31,035 bases of DNA from CAZBWE01 sp964495465. Its GTDB lineage: Bacteria; Planctomycetota; Phycisphaerae; Sedimentisphaerales; Anaerobacaceae. The translations under genes and the position numbers were made by a program. The notes beneath the pieces are model-generated. The model did no database searches, was not told where the DNA came from, and was given only the letters and a program-made list of their open reading frames with translations. Location: contig CAZBWE010000019.1 in assembly GCA_964495465.1 (NCBI GenBank), forward strand, positions 1-31,035, given 5' to 3'. This document shows positions 23,820 through 31,035 of this stretch, piece after piece (position 1 is the first letter of the stretch; every line of letters starts with the position of its first letter).

Positions 23820-23942
23820 CCAGTTGTTTGTATTCTTGTCCTCACGAAAGTGGGGAAAAGTAATTTTAGATTTTGTTATAGACCCTGAGACAAACGTTGT
23901 TGCTATAGTGGAAAGTGAGGTTTTTACTGGAGAGGTTTTATA

Positions 23943-25355
23943 ATGAAGAAGTCTCGTGTCATAATCATCGTAATTGTTGCAGCGCTGGTATTTATTCTCG
24001 TTCTTGCCAAATTGGCCAAAACAAAATTCTCTGCTGCTCGTAATGAAACGATGGTGCGCATCGAGCAGGCCAAGCGGGGAGACTTAACGGAATTTGTCAG
24101 TGCCCCGGGCGAGATTGAGCCAAAAACAAATGTGGAAATAAGTGCGAAAGTTTCAGCCCGGATTATAGAGTTGCCTTATGAAGAAGGAGAGACCGTAACG
24201 TGCGGCGATTCCGAAGCGACTCCGCCTGTGCCGGCCTCGGTGTTGTTGCGCCTCGATGCAAAAGATTTGGAAAGCCAGCTCCTTTCGGTTGAGGCAGGTT
24301 ATGCGGCACAGGCTGCCCAGATCGAAGTTGAAAAAGCAAGGATTGCAAGTCAGCAGGCTAGTCTCACAGGTCTTTACGCCTCGCAGAAACAGGCCGAACG
24401 TGACCTCGAACGCCAAAAGGGATTGTTTGAATCGCAGGATATAAGTCAGGCCGCTTTTGACCAGGCAGAAGTTAAGCTCGATGAGCTAAAGGCACAATAT
24501 GATGCCGCCGAGCATACCCTCCAGGCCGCAAAGTTGAACCTCGTGGTATTGCAGCACAATCTTGAAGCAGCCGAGGCGAATATTGCCCAGGCACGCGAGG
24601 CGCTTACATATACGACCATAACTTCTCCTATTGATGGTGTGATTACACGGATTCAGGCCGAGGTTGGGGAAGTGGTTGTTTTTGGAACAATGAACAATCC
24701 CGGAACAGTGATTATGGAGGTGGCGGACCTTTCGCAAATGCTCGTTGTTGCGCAGGTTGATGAATCGGATGTCGGCAGTCTCAAAGTCGGCCAAACTGCA
24801 AGGGTGCATATTCAGGCCTGGCCGGATAAGGTCTTTACAGGTACAGTTCGGGCCATAGCCCTCAGTCACAAGCTGGGCAGCCAGGGTTCCAAGTACTACG
24901 AAACCGAGATATCACTGGAAGAACAGGGGGAGCATATATTCACTGGAATGACGGCAGATGTGGACATTGAAGTGGCCGAACACAAGGACGTCCTGACCCT
25001 CCCAAGCCAGGCGGTTCTGGGGCGGAAGGTGGATGAATTGCCCGTTGACATCAGGGACAAGCTTAGCGAGGAAGAAAAAAACAAGACTTATGCAACTGTC
25101 GTTTATCGTTTTGTTGATGGTAAGGCAGTAACCACGCCCATTAAGATTGCCGAAAGTGACCTCACTCGGACTATCATACTGTCGGGGATTACAGAGGAAG
25201 ACAAAATAGTGGTTGGACCGTATAACATCCTTGAGAATCTTAAGCACGACCAGGAAATATCAGATGAGCGTGAGGCAAAAAAACAGAAAAAAGATTCAAA
25301 AGACGGTGCTGACGCGAACGATGTGAATGGCGTAAGTAATGGTAAAAAAAGCTGA
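23943..25355 (+). CDS. MacA/HlyD-type periplasmic adaptor of a tripartite exporter
   Basis: A 470-residue membrane-fusion protein. An N-terminal transmembrane anchor (about residues 6-22) is followed by a lipoyl-like half (GEIEPKTNVEISAKVSARI). A long coiled-coil hairpin runs from about 105 to 220 (Ala/Gln/Glu-rich). The second lipoyl half (TTITSPIDGVITRIQAEVGEVV) and beta-barrel domains follow, and the tail is charged and Lys/Asp-rich. The lipoyl region contains an insert (CGDSEATPPVP). Such adaptors link the inner-membrane ABC transporter to the outer-membrane channel. GGAGAGG precedes the ATG. It overlaps the ABC ATPase gene by 17 bases, indicating translational coupling. The substrate is unknown: macrolide, lipopeptide or protein export are all possible for the family. 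Confidence 0.9.
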   Translation: MKKSRVIIIVIVAALVFILVLAKLAKTKFSAARNETMVRIEQAKRGDLTEFVSAPGEIEPKTNVEISAKVSARIIELPYEEGETVTCGDSEATPPVPASVLLRLDAKDLESQLLSVEAGYAAQAAQIEVEKARIASQQASLTGLYASQKQAERDLERQKGLFESQDISQAAFDQAEVKLDELKAQYDAAEHTLQAAKLNLVVLQHNLEAAEANIAQAREALTYTTITSPIDGVITRIQAEVGEVVVFGTMNNPGTVIMEVADLSQMLVVAQVDESDVGSLKVGQTARVHIQAWPDKVFTGTVRAIALSHKLGSQGSKYYETEISLEEQGEHIFTGMTADVDIEVAEHKDVLTLPSQAVLGRKVDELPVDIRDKLSEEEKNKTYATVVYRFVDGKAVTTPIKIAESDLTRTIILSGITEEDKIVVGPYNILENLKHDQEISDEREAKKQKKDSKDGADANDVNGVSNGKKS

Positions 25356-26070
25356 AAAACTGATAATTCGACTTCAGAGTGTCACAAAGATTTATAAAGT
25401 CGGCATCGAGAGTATCCACGCCCTTGATGGTATTGACCTGGAGCTCCGCGAAAATGAGTATGTTGCGGTAATGGGGCCTTCCGGGTCGGGCAAGAGCACG
25501 CTGATGAATGTGCTGGGTTGTCTCGACAGGGCCAGCTCGGGGTATTATGAGCTGGATGGGCACGACACGACTAAAATGAGCGATGCGGCTCTGGCTCACA
25601 TTCGTAACGAGCGAATCGGGTTTGTTTTTCAATCATTCGAATTACTTGGACGATTAAGTGCGTTGAAAAATGTTGAAATGCCGTTGATTTATTCGCGAAA
25701 TGGCTGGTGGTCTCGGCGAAGACGTGCCAAAGTGGCACTTGAGCGGGTAGGCCTGACAGGCAGGATAAAACATAAGCCGAACCAGCTTTCCGGAGGGGAG
25801 AAGCAGCGCGTGGCCATCGCCAGGGCCATTATCTGTAATCCGAGCATTCTGCTGGCGGATGAGCCCACAGGTAATCTCGACAGCAAAACAAGCGAGGGTA
25901 TTCTTGAGCTGTTTGACCAGCTGCATCGTGAAGGCCAGACAATCGTCTTGGTAACGCATGAAGACAATGTTGCGCGGCACGCTGAGCGTATAATCCATAT
26001 GAGCGACGGCTTTATTGACAGCGACCTGCCGAGGGAGCAGGACAGGGTTTTTAAACAAAACGATACGTAA
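25339..26070 (+). CDS. MacB-type ABC transporter ATPase
   Basis: A 243-residue ATP-binding subunit of the LolD/MacB/FtsE class. Walker A is GPSGSGKST (46-54), the Q-loop Gln98 lies in FVFQSF, the signature is LSGGEKQR (150-157), Walker B is ILLADEP (170-176), and the H-loop is VTHED. A basic insert (WWSRRRRAK, about 123-131) precedes the signature. The start overlaps the adaptor gene by 17 bases. The permease is a separate gene starting 11 bases downstream, unlike E. coli MacB, where both parts are fused. The ATPase powers substrate extrusion through the adaptor and outer-membrane channel. Confidence 0.94.
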   Translation: MVKKAEKLIIRLQSVTKIYKVGIESIHALDGIDLELRENEYVAVMGPSGSGKSTLMNVLGCLDRASSGYYELDGHDTTKMSDAALAHIRNERIGFVFQSFELLGRLSALKNVEMPLIYSRNGWWSRRRRAKVALERVGLTGRIKHKPNQLSGGEKQRVAIARAIICNPSILLADEPTGNLDSKTSEGILELFDQLHREGQTIVLVTHEDNVARHAERIIHMSDGFIDSDLPREQDRVFKQNDT

Positions 26071-26081
26071 AGGAAGAGGAT

Positions 26082-27341
26082 ATGATTGGTTTGATACGGG
26101 CGCCCGTAGCTTTTTTTCAGCTTTTTTATCAGAGTGTATATCTTGCACTGGGTCAAATCTGGACAAACAAAACCAGGTCTGTCCTTACGACTATCGGCAT
26201 CGTGATTGGGGTGGCTTCTATCACATCGGTCATCGCTGCATTGACCGGCCTGAAGGCAAATGTCCTCAGTGATTTTGAGTCCCTTGGCACAAACAAGATA
26301 TTTATTTTCCCCTATTGGCCCCGCCAGGGGCGATTCAAGAATGCCTCCTGGCGGATTATCCGGTTTCGGCCGCAGCAGTTTGAAGGGCTACTGAAGCGTT
26401 GTCCGTCTATTGAAGATTATACTTTGATAACAGATAGGCAGCAGTCGATTAATTATGGTGTTCATAGTATCGACTCGGCTCGCGTGTACGGCATCAATCC
26501 ATCGTGGCACCGTATCGAGAATCGTTCCGTGATTATGGGTAGGCCGTTCACTCTGATAGACGAGGAAAACGGATGGCAGGTGTGCCTCATCACGCCGGAG
26601 GTGCGTGACGAATTGAGACTTGACGAAAATTGCATTGGAAAACGCATTGTCGTGGGCAGCCGGAGTTTTAGGATTGTAGGGGTGGTTGAGAAGCGTTCGG
26701 AGTCGTCAATGTTCGGCGGCAGAAGCTCTTCCGAAGAGGTCTTCATCCCATTTCCAACCGCCTGGAAGCTGTGGAATCCCTGGATTTATGTTATAGCGAG
26801 TTGTCGCAAACCGGAGCTTTCAGAAGAGGCACAGGCGGAGCTGCGGTTTTTCCTCCGGCAGGCACGACGGCTCGAACCGGGCGACCCGGATACCTTTAAT
26901 ATGGAAGTGGTTGAGGAGTACCTGAAGACTTTCAACAGGATGGCTATGGCCACTACTGCTGTCCTGGGCGGTGTGGTGGGAATCTCTTTACTGGTGGGTG
27001 GTGTGGGCATTATGAATATTATGCTTGTGTCCGTGTCGGAACGGACCAGGGAAATTGGTTTGCGTAAGGCGGTTGGTGCGAAAAAATCCGCTATCCTGAC
27101 ACAGTTTTTGATTGAAGCGATTGTTTTATGTATATTCGGCGGGCTTGTGGGTGTTGCTATTGGTCAGTTACTGACGTTGGTAATATCCGGAATGACTCCT
27201 GTATTGAAAAATATGTATATCCCGGCTTGGGCAATATTACTTTCATTTTGTTTTGCAGGGTCTGTAGGTATCTTTTTCGGGATGTTTCCGGCCATCAAGG
27301 CCGCAAGACTTAATCCTATTGAGGCGCTTAGGCATGAATGA
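26082..27341 (+). CDS. MacB-type ABC transporter permease (FtsX family)
   Basis: A 419-residue permease. One transmembrane helix near residues 34-55 (TTIGIVIGVASITSVIAAL) is followed by a periplasmic MacB_PCD-type domain to about 280. Three C-terminal helices of the FtsX domain come after, with the conserved VSERTREIGLRKAVGA cytoplasmic loop and the terminal PAIKAARLNPIEALRHE. Mechanotransmission permeases of this type move periplasmic substrate outward and do not carry it across the inner membrane. AAGGAAGAGG precedes the ATG. The gene overlaps the next one by 8 bases (ATGAATGA). Confidence 0.94.
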   Translation: MIGLIRAPVAFFQLFYQSVYLALGQIWTNKTRSVLTTIGIVIGVASITSVIAALTGLKANVLSDFESLGTNKIFIFPYWPRQGRFKNASWRIIRFRPQQFEGLLKRCPSIEDYTLITDRQQSINYGVHSIDSARVYGINPSWHRIENRSVIMGRPFTLIDEENGWQVCLITPEVRDELRLDENCIGKRIVVGSRSFRIVGVVEKRSESSMFGGRSSSEEVFIPFPTAWKLWNPWIYVIASCRKPELSEEAQAELRFFLRQARRLEPGDPDTFNMEVVEEYLKTFNRMAMATTAVLGGVVGISLLVGGVGIMNIMLVSVSERTREIGLRKAVGAKKSAILTQFLIEAIVLCIFGGLVGVAIGQLLTLVISGMTPVLKNMYIPAWAILLSFCFAGSVGIFFGMFPAIKAARLNPIEALRHE

Positions 27342-28986
27342 AAAATTTCCTTTAAGATTGTATTGGTTTTCAATTTTTGTCGGGCACGCGATAATTTTAT
27401 TAACCGGCTGTCAGCCGTTTCCAGGAAATGATAAATTTTATGAAATCAAGGTAGCGCCTGAGAAGCTGCGGCGGATAGAGATTCTTGAGCTGGCTGAAGC
27501 GAAGGTCGAAGAGGAAAATAAGCCGCCGGATGCAAATGTAGTGCCGCCTGAGAGTCTTGAGCTTTCTCTGGAGCAGTGTCGTGCATTCGTGCTCGAAAAT
27601 AATCTGGACCTTAAGGTGGAGCTTATTAGTCCTGCCATCAGCGCCGAGCGGGTCAGTGAGGAAGAGGCGCGTTTTGAAGCGGCGTTTTTTTCAAATATGA
27701 CGTATTCTAAGACGGATGCCCCCACAGCTTCGTTTCTTGACGATATTTCGGGCTCAAAAGTAGACTATTCTTACACCGATATGGGCGTTGAGATACCCTT
27801 GAGAACCGGTGGAACTGTCACTTTTGACCTGGCTGACAGCCGCACAAAAACGAATTCTACTTACTCGGCGTTTAATCCTTCATACAATTCGGACCTTTCA
27901 GTTTCGATTAGTCAGCCGCTTTTGCGAAATGCCGGCCGCCGCGCTAATACTCACTCTATTCGTATCGCCGAATATGAGCGCCAGATAACCGATGCCAGAG
28001 CAAAACTTGAAGTCATAACTGCAATTGCTGCTGTTGACCGTGTTTACTGGCGGCTTTATGCCGCCAGAAGGGAGCTGGACTTACGAAAAAAAGAATATGA
28101 GCTGGCACAGGCACAGCTTGAGCAGGCGCAGCGTTTTGTCCGCTCCGGACAAAGTGCGCAGGTTGAGATTACCCGTGCTGAAGCCGGTGTCGCCCAGCGG
28201 CTCGAGGCCATTATCATCGCTGAGAATAATCTGCGTGACAGGGAGCGCGAATTGAAACGTGTGATTAACAAGCCGGAACTGCAAATGCAGACATCTACGG
28301 TGTTGATACCCGAAACTGAGCCGGACCCAATCCATTATAACCTGGACAATAAGCACCTGGTCCGAACGGCAATCGAAAATCGTATGGAGCTGCTGGAGCT
28401 GGAGCTGCAGATTGCTGAGGATATCAGTTCGATTGACTATGCGCACAATCAGACACTGCCTTTGGTAACGCTGGGTTATACATACAATGTAAACGGTCTG
28501 GGCGCAACAAAAGACGACTCGTTCGATATGCTCTTCGATAAGAGATTCGAGGACCAGAGATTGGATCTGCAACTGTCGGTGCCGTTGGGGAACCAGGCGG
28601 CAAAGAGCAGATTACGTCAGGCGTTTTATCAGCGAAAGCAGCGGCTGGCATCTCGCGATAGTCGCAAGGCCCTCATTGAATTTGAGGTGCTTAACGCGAT
28701 TGACCAGCTTGAAGCAAACTGGCAGCGCATTTTGGCAAGCAGGCAAAATGCAATTCTTGCAGGGAGACTTTACCAGGCGGAGAAGCGGCAGTTTGAGCTG
28801 CAGTTGAGAACATCCACGGATGTCCTTCAGGCGCAAACGAATTTTGCCGATGCACAAAGCTCCGAAATCTCGGCGCTCACCGAGTATCAAATTGCACTCG
28901 TTGATTTGGCCTATGCGACCGGTACTTTGCTGGGTGCTGCGAAGGTGAGTTGGGAGCCGATTGTGCCGGAAAGTGGAATTCGGTAG
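27334..28986 (+). CDS. TolC-family outer-membrane efflux lipoprotein
   Basis: 550 residues from the ATG at 27334. A lipoprotein signal peptide has lipobox LLTGC (Cys26). The rest carries two outer-membrane efflux protein repeats (PF02321). The first begins near LSLEQCRAFVLENNLDL and the second near ALIEFEVLNAIDQLEANWQ, with long Ala/Gln/Glu/Arg helices that form the periplasmic tunnel. The upstream in-frame TTG at 27319 is rejected because the ATG gives the lipoprotein signal. It overlaps the permease by 8 bases, so all four genes form one operon. It provides the outer-membrane exit of the exporter. Confidence 0.92.
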   Translation: MNEKFPLRLYWFSIFVGHAIILLTGCQPFPGNDKFYEIKVAPEKLRRIEILELAEAKVEEENKPPDANVVPPESLELSLEQCRAFVLENNLDLKVELISPAISAERVSEEEARFEAAFFSNMTYSKTDAPTASFLDDISGSKVDYSYTDMGVEIPLRTGGTVTFDLADSRTKTNSTYSAFNPSYNSDLSVSISQPLLRNAGRRANTHSIRIAEYERQITDARAKLEVITAIAAVDRVYWRLYAARRELDLRKKEYELAQAQLEQAQRFVRSGQSAQVEITRAEAGVAQRLEAIIIAENNLRDRERELKRVINKPELQMQTSTVLIPETEPDPIHYNLDNKHLVRTAIENRMELLELELQIAEDISSIDYAHNQTLPLVTLGYTYNVNGLGATKDDSFDMLFDKRFEDQRLDLQLSVPLGNQAAKSRLRQAFYQRKQRLASRDSRKALIEFEVLNAIDQLEANWQRILASRQNAILAGRLYQAEKRQFELQLRTSTDVLQAQTNFADAQSSEISALTEYQIALVDLAYATGTLLGAAKVSWEPIVPESGIR

Positions 28987-29196
28987 CATCGAAAAAACTG
29001 TGTTATCTCAGGATTTCTTTGTTATACACACTGTTTTGCGCATAGTTTTTGGGTGGGCATTGCGAGCACGGAAATGCACCTTCTCGGGACCGCCTGGTCT
29101 GCCAGGCACGAATTCCAATATTGGCAATTGACACACAGGGGTTCTGCTGGTAATTATGCTGTTATTGTTTTTGGCGCTTTTTTGGGAGATACCAAT

Positions 29197-29661
29197 ATGC
29201 AGGTAACAGAATTTCTTGATAAGTCGAAAATAAAGTACAAGGTCACGAAGCACAAGAGCGCATTTACCGCGCAGAACCTGGCGGCGGCCGAGCACGAGCC
29301 GGGAAGATTTGTGGCAAAGCCGGTCGTCATAAAGGTTGACGGCGAATATATGATGTGCGTTCTTCCTGCCTGCTACAAGATTGATATGAAGGCTCTGAAG
29401 AAGCATCTGGCCGCAAAATCGGTCGAGCTCGCTGAGGAAAATGAAATCGGCAGGATATTCCCCGACTGTGTGCTGGGGGCCGAGCCGCCCTTCGGCAACC
29501 TGTATGATTTGCCGACTGTTATGGACAAGTCTCTCGAGGACGATGACCATATCACCTTCCAGGCCGGCTCGCACGAAAATGCGATTCGAATGAGTATGAA
29601 GGATTACCTGAAGCTCGTTGAGCCGAAAGTTCTTGAATTCAGCTATCATATTGCCTTGTGA
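29197..29661 (+). CDS. YbaK/EbsC-type aminoacyl-tRNA deacylase
   Basis: 154 residues matching the YbaK/ProX fold (PF04073). Landmarks are YKVTKHKSAFTAQNLAAAEH near the start, AKPVVIKVDGEYMMCVLPA, and the glycine-rich FPDCVLGAEPPFGNLYDLP, followed by ENAIRMSMKDYLKLVEP. Family members hydrolyse mischarged tRNAs such as Ala- or Cys-tRNA(Pro). This form has the longer planctomycete/proteobacterial C-terminus. GGGAG lies 8 bases before the ATG; an in-frame upstream ATG has no such signal and would add 48 non-homologous residues. The 210-base gap before it contains a small hairpin (GCCTGG at 29092 with CCAGGC at 29102). The exact tRNA specificity is unknown. Confidence 0.85.
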   Translation: MQVTEFLDKSKIKYKVTKHKSAFTAQNLAAAEHEPGRFVAKPVVIKVDGEYMMCVLPACYKIDMKALKKHLAAKSVELAEENEIGRIFPDCVLGAEPPFGNLYDLPTVMDKSLEDDDHITFQAGSHENAIRMSMKDYLKLVEPKVLEFSYHIAL

Positions 29662-29753
29662 CCTTGCTCATATCAGACGGCATTCGTAATCGGTCATCGT
29701 ATTGTGTTCCTGGTCCGAAGCGGCGATAAACGTCCTCGGTGCAGTTTTATATT

Positions 29754-30527
29754 CTATAGTGCCGCTAACCACCCGCCGTCAACATACAAAATCTGTCCGG
29801 TAACAAAATCACTCGCCCTGCCGGCAAGAAAAACCGCCGCACCGGCGATGTCACCCGGCTGTCCCCATCTGTTCAGAGGCGTTTTTGAAAGGACCCATTT
29901 ATCGAAATCCTCGTCGGCCTTGAGTGGTGCGGTAAGTTCCGTGGCGATATAGCCCGGCCCGATAGCATTGACGTTGATATTGTATTTTGCCCACTCCACC
30001 GCCAGCGATTTTGTCAGCATAAGAAGGCCGCCCTTGCTGCTTGCATACGCAGCAGTCGTGGCCCTTGCTCCCTGGCACGTCAGCGAACCGATATTAATAA
30101 TCTTGCCTCCCCTGCCTGCCTGCTTGCGATGCCGGCAAAACGCCTGCGATAAAGCAAGGACCGCCGTAAGATTTATCGCCAGCACCTCATTCCAGTCCTT
30201 TAATTTGATATCTTCTGCAGGTGCCCGGACATTCACTCCCGCACAATTGACCAGAATATCTATACCTACTGTCTCACTGACTATCTTTTCAAAAAGATTT
30301 TCTATCTCTTCTGTGTTTGCGATGTCGAATGCAAATGTCCACACATTTTTACCTGTCTCTGTTCGAATCTTTTTTTGGGCAGTTTCGAGATGCTTTGCAT
30401 TGCGGGCTATAATTGCGACATCCGCCCCATGTTGAGCCAGTCCCTTTGCTATCCCAAGCCCGATGCCCCTGCTGCCGCCGGTAACTAAAGCCGTTTTGCC
30501 CGATAAGTTAAAAAGTCCATTATCCAT
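29754..30527 (-). CDS. Short-chain dehydrogenase/reductase (gluconate/deoxygluconate dehydrogenase-like)
   Basis: A 257-residue classical SDR. The cofactor motif TGGSRGIG is at 16-23, the NCAG motif near 94-97, and the catalytic Ser148, Tyr161 and Lys165 lie in IGSLT...YASSK. The C-terminal GQILYVDGGWLA is typical. The N-terminus (LFNLSGKTALVTGG) and NRWGQPGDIAGAAVFLA resemble gluconate 5-dehydrogenase and 2-deoxy-D-gluconate 3-dehydrogenase (KduD) groups, but 3-oxoacyl-ACP reductase cannot be excluded. The ATG at 30527 is chosen over an upstream TTG; it lacks a clear ribosome-binding site. It lies 64 bases downstream of rsmI on the same strand and is convergent with the YbaK gene. Confidence 0.85.
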   Translation of the reverse strand: MDNGLFNLSGKTALVTGGSRGIGLGIAKGLAQHGADVAIIARNAKHLETAQKKIRTETGKNVWTFAFDIANTEEIENLFEKIVSETVGIDILVNCAGVNVRAPAEDIKLKDWNEVLAINLTAVLALSQAFCRHRKQAGRGGKIINIGSLTCQGARATTAAYASSKGGLLMLTKSLAVEWAKYNINVNAIGPGYIATELTAPLKADEDFDKWVLSKTPLNRWGQPGDIAGAAVFLAGRASDFVTGQILYVDGGWLAAL

Positions 30528-30591
30528 AAACAAACACCAAAACAAAAAGTTACCAAATTATCAAGACATTTACCGATAAATTTATGTCTGT

Positions 30592-31035
30592 TTAGCCGTC
30601 GCCGTAACGGCGACGTTTTTGCTCCGCCCCCGCGATAACAATCACGTATTCACCCTTTGGTTTTTCTTCGAGCCGGCCAAGCAGCTCTGTTATTCGGCCA
30701 CGCTTAACCGATTCGAACATCTTCGTTAGTTCTTTCGCCAAAGCCGCCCGGCGGTCTCCGAAAACCTCCAAAGCATCCTCCAAAAAGCTCCTCAGCCGAT
30801 TCGGGCTTTCGTAATAAATCAGCGTATGAGGGCTTTGTTTATCCAGAGCCAGAAATCGCTGTCGTTTTCCGCTTGTCCGCGGGGCAAACCCGCGAAACGT
30901 GAAGCTGTGCGTCGCAAGTCCCGACAAGACTACCGCCATCACAAATGCGCAGGCACCAGGTATCATTGTAACTTCTATCTCCGCCTCGATGGCGCTGCGA
31001 ACCAGTGTAAATCCGGGGTCGGATATCACCGGCGT
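30592..31035 (-). CDS. rsmI: 16S rRNA (cytidine-1402-2'-O)-methyltransferase RsmI, partial
   Basis: The last 148 residues are visible; the gene runs off the window end. It opens with TPVISDPGFTLVRSAIEAEI, the continuation of the SDAGTP motif of RsmI, then has IPGACAFVMAVVLSGL, FRGFAPR, YESPNRL and LAKELTKMFESVKRG, all typical of the tetrapyrrole-methylase-fold rRNA methyltransferases. RsmI 2'-O-methylates C1402 in the ribosomal P site using SAM. The GTG at 31029 is an internal valine codon, not a start. The C-terminus ends with a short basic tail (EQKRRRYGDG). Confidence 0.93.
   Translation of the reverse strand, partial: TPVISDPGFTLVRSAIEAEIEVTMIPGACAFVMAVVLSGLATHSFTFRGFAPRTSGKRQRFLALDKQSPHTLIYYESPNRLRSFLEDALEVFGDRRAALAKELTKMFESVKRGRITELLGRLEEKPKGEYVIVIAGAEQKRRRYGDG

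Larger units (their letters stand above)
23474..23942. other. Divergent intergenic region between htrA and the exporter operon
   Basis: This 469-base spacer carries the minus-strand promoter of the protease gene, a plus-strand promoter and a REP-like stem-loop, each listed separately. An extended -10-like TGCTATAGT at 23901-23909 lies close to the exporter start but has no -35 partner. I see no gene here. Confidence 0.6.

Overview
The window looks like a metagenome-assembled contig from a Phycisphaerae-type planctomycete, or possibly another PVC anaerobe. The clues are a PEP-CTERM-like tail, Tat-exported Gfo/Idh/MocA oxidoreductases, DUF1080, DUF6807 and ThuA proteins, HEAT-repeat proteins, a dockerin-like EF-hand pair in a beta-helix surface protein, and palindromic intergenic repeats. 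Base composition is moderate. Two runs of exactly 100 N are scaffold gaps. The second (13656-13755) is false: the same 55 bp lies on both sides of it.

Layout. 1-1288: end of a probable PEP-CTERM protein, a strong terminator, then an SppA-like S49 lipoprotein protease with its own promoter. 1503-4334: a large secreted beta-helix protein with near-identical tandem Fn3-like modules. 4710-15380: a sugar-related island holding a DUF6807 (PmoA-like) protein, two DUF1080 (3-keto-disaccharide hydrolase family) proteins, a TIM-barrel epimerase, two Tat-exported Gfo/Idh/MocA oxidoreductases, a ThuA-HEAT protein and a second HEAT protein. A five-unit hairpin array interrupts it. 15424-19628: housekeeping and cofactor genes, ligA, ribD and a CofE-like ligase. 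20061-21728: a DUF11-repeat lipoprotein. 21986-23473 (minus): an HtrA/Deg protease. 23943-28986: a MacA-MacB-TolC-type tripartite exporter with overlapping genes. 29197-29661: a YbaK/EbsC deacylase. 29754-31035 (minus): an SDR dehydrogenase downstream of a partial rsmI.

How the genes may work together. The island fits an oxidation-first route for glycosides. An exported Gfo/Idh enzyme would oxidise a sugar at C3, DUF1080 proteins would cleave the resulting 3-keto-glycoside, and the TIM-barrel enzyme and ThuA-type protein would handle the keto-sugar. This rests on family knowledge (YcjR/YcjS, ThuA/ThuB, Pfam PF06439) and is not shown by the sequence alone. The ribD-cofE adjacency hints at a flavin/F420 link. 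HtrA and the exporter diverge from a shared intergenic region with recognisable promoters on both strands.
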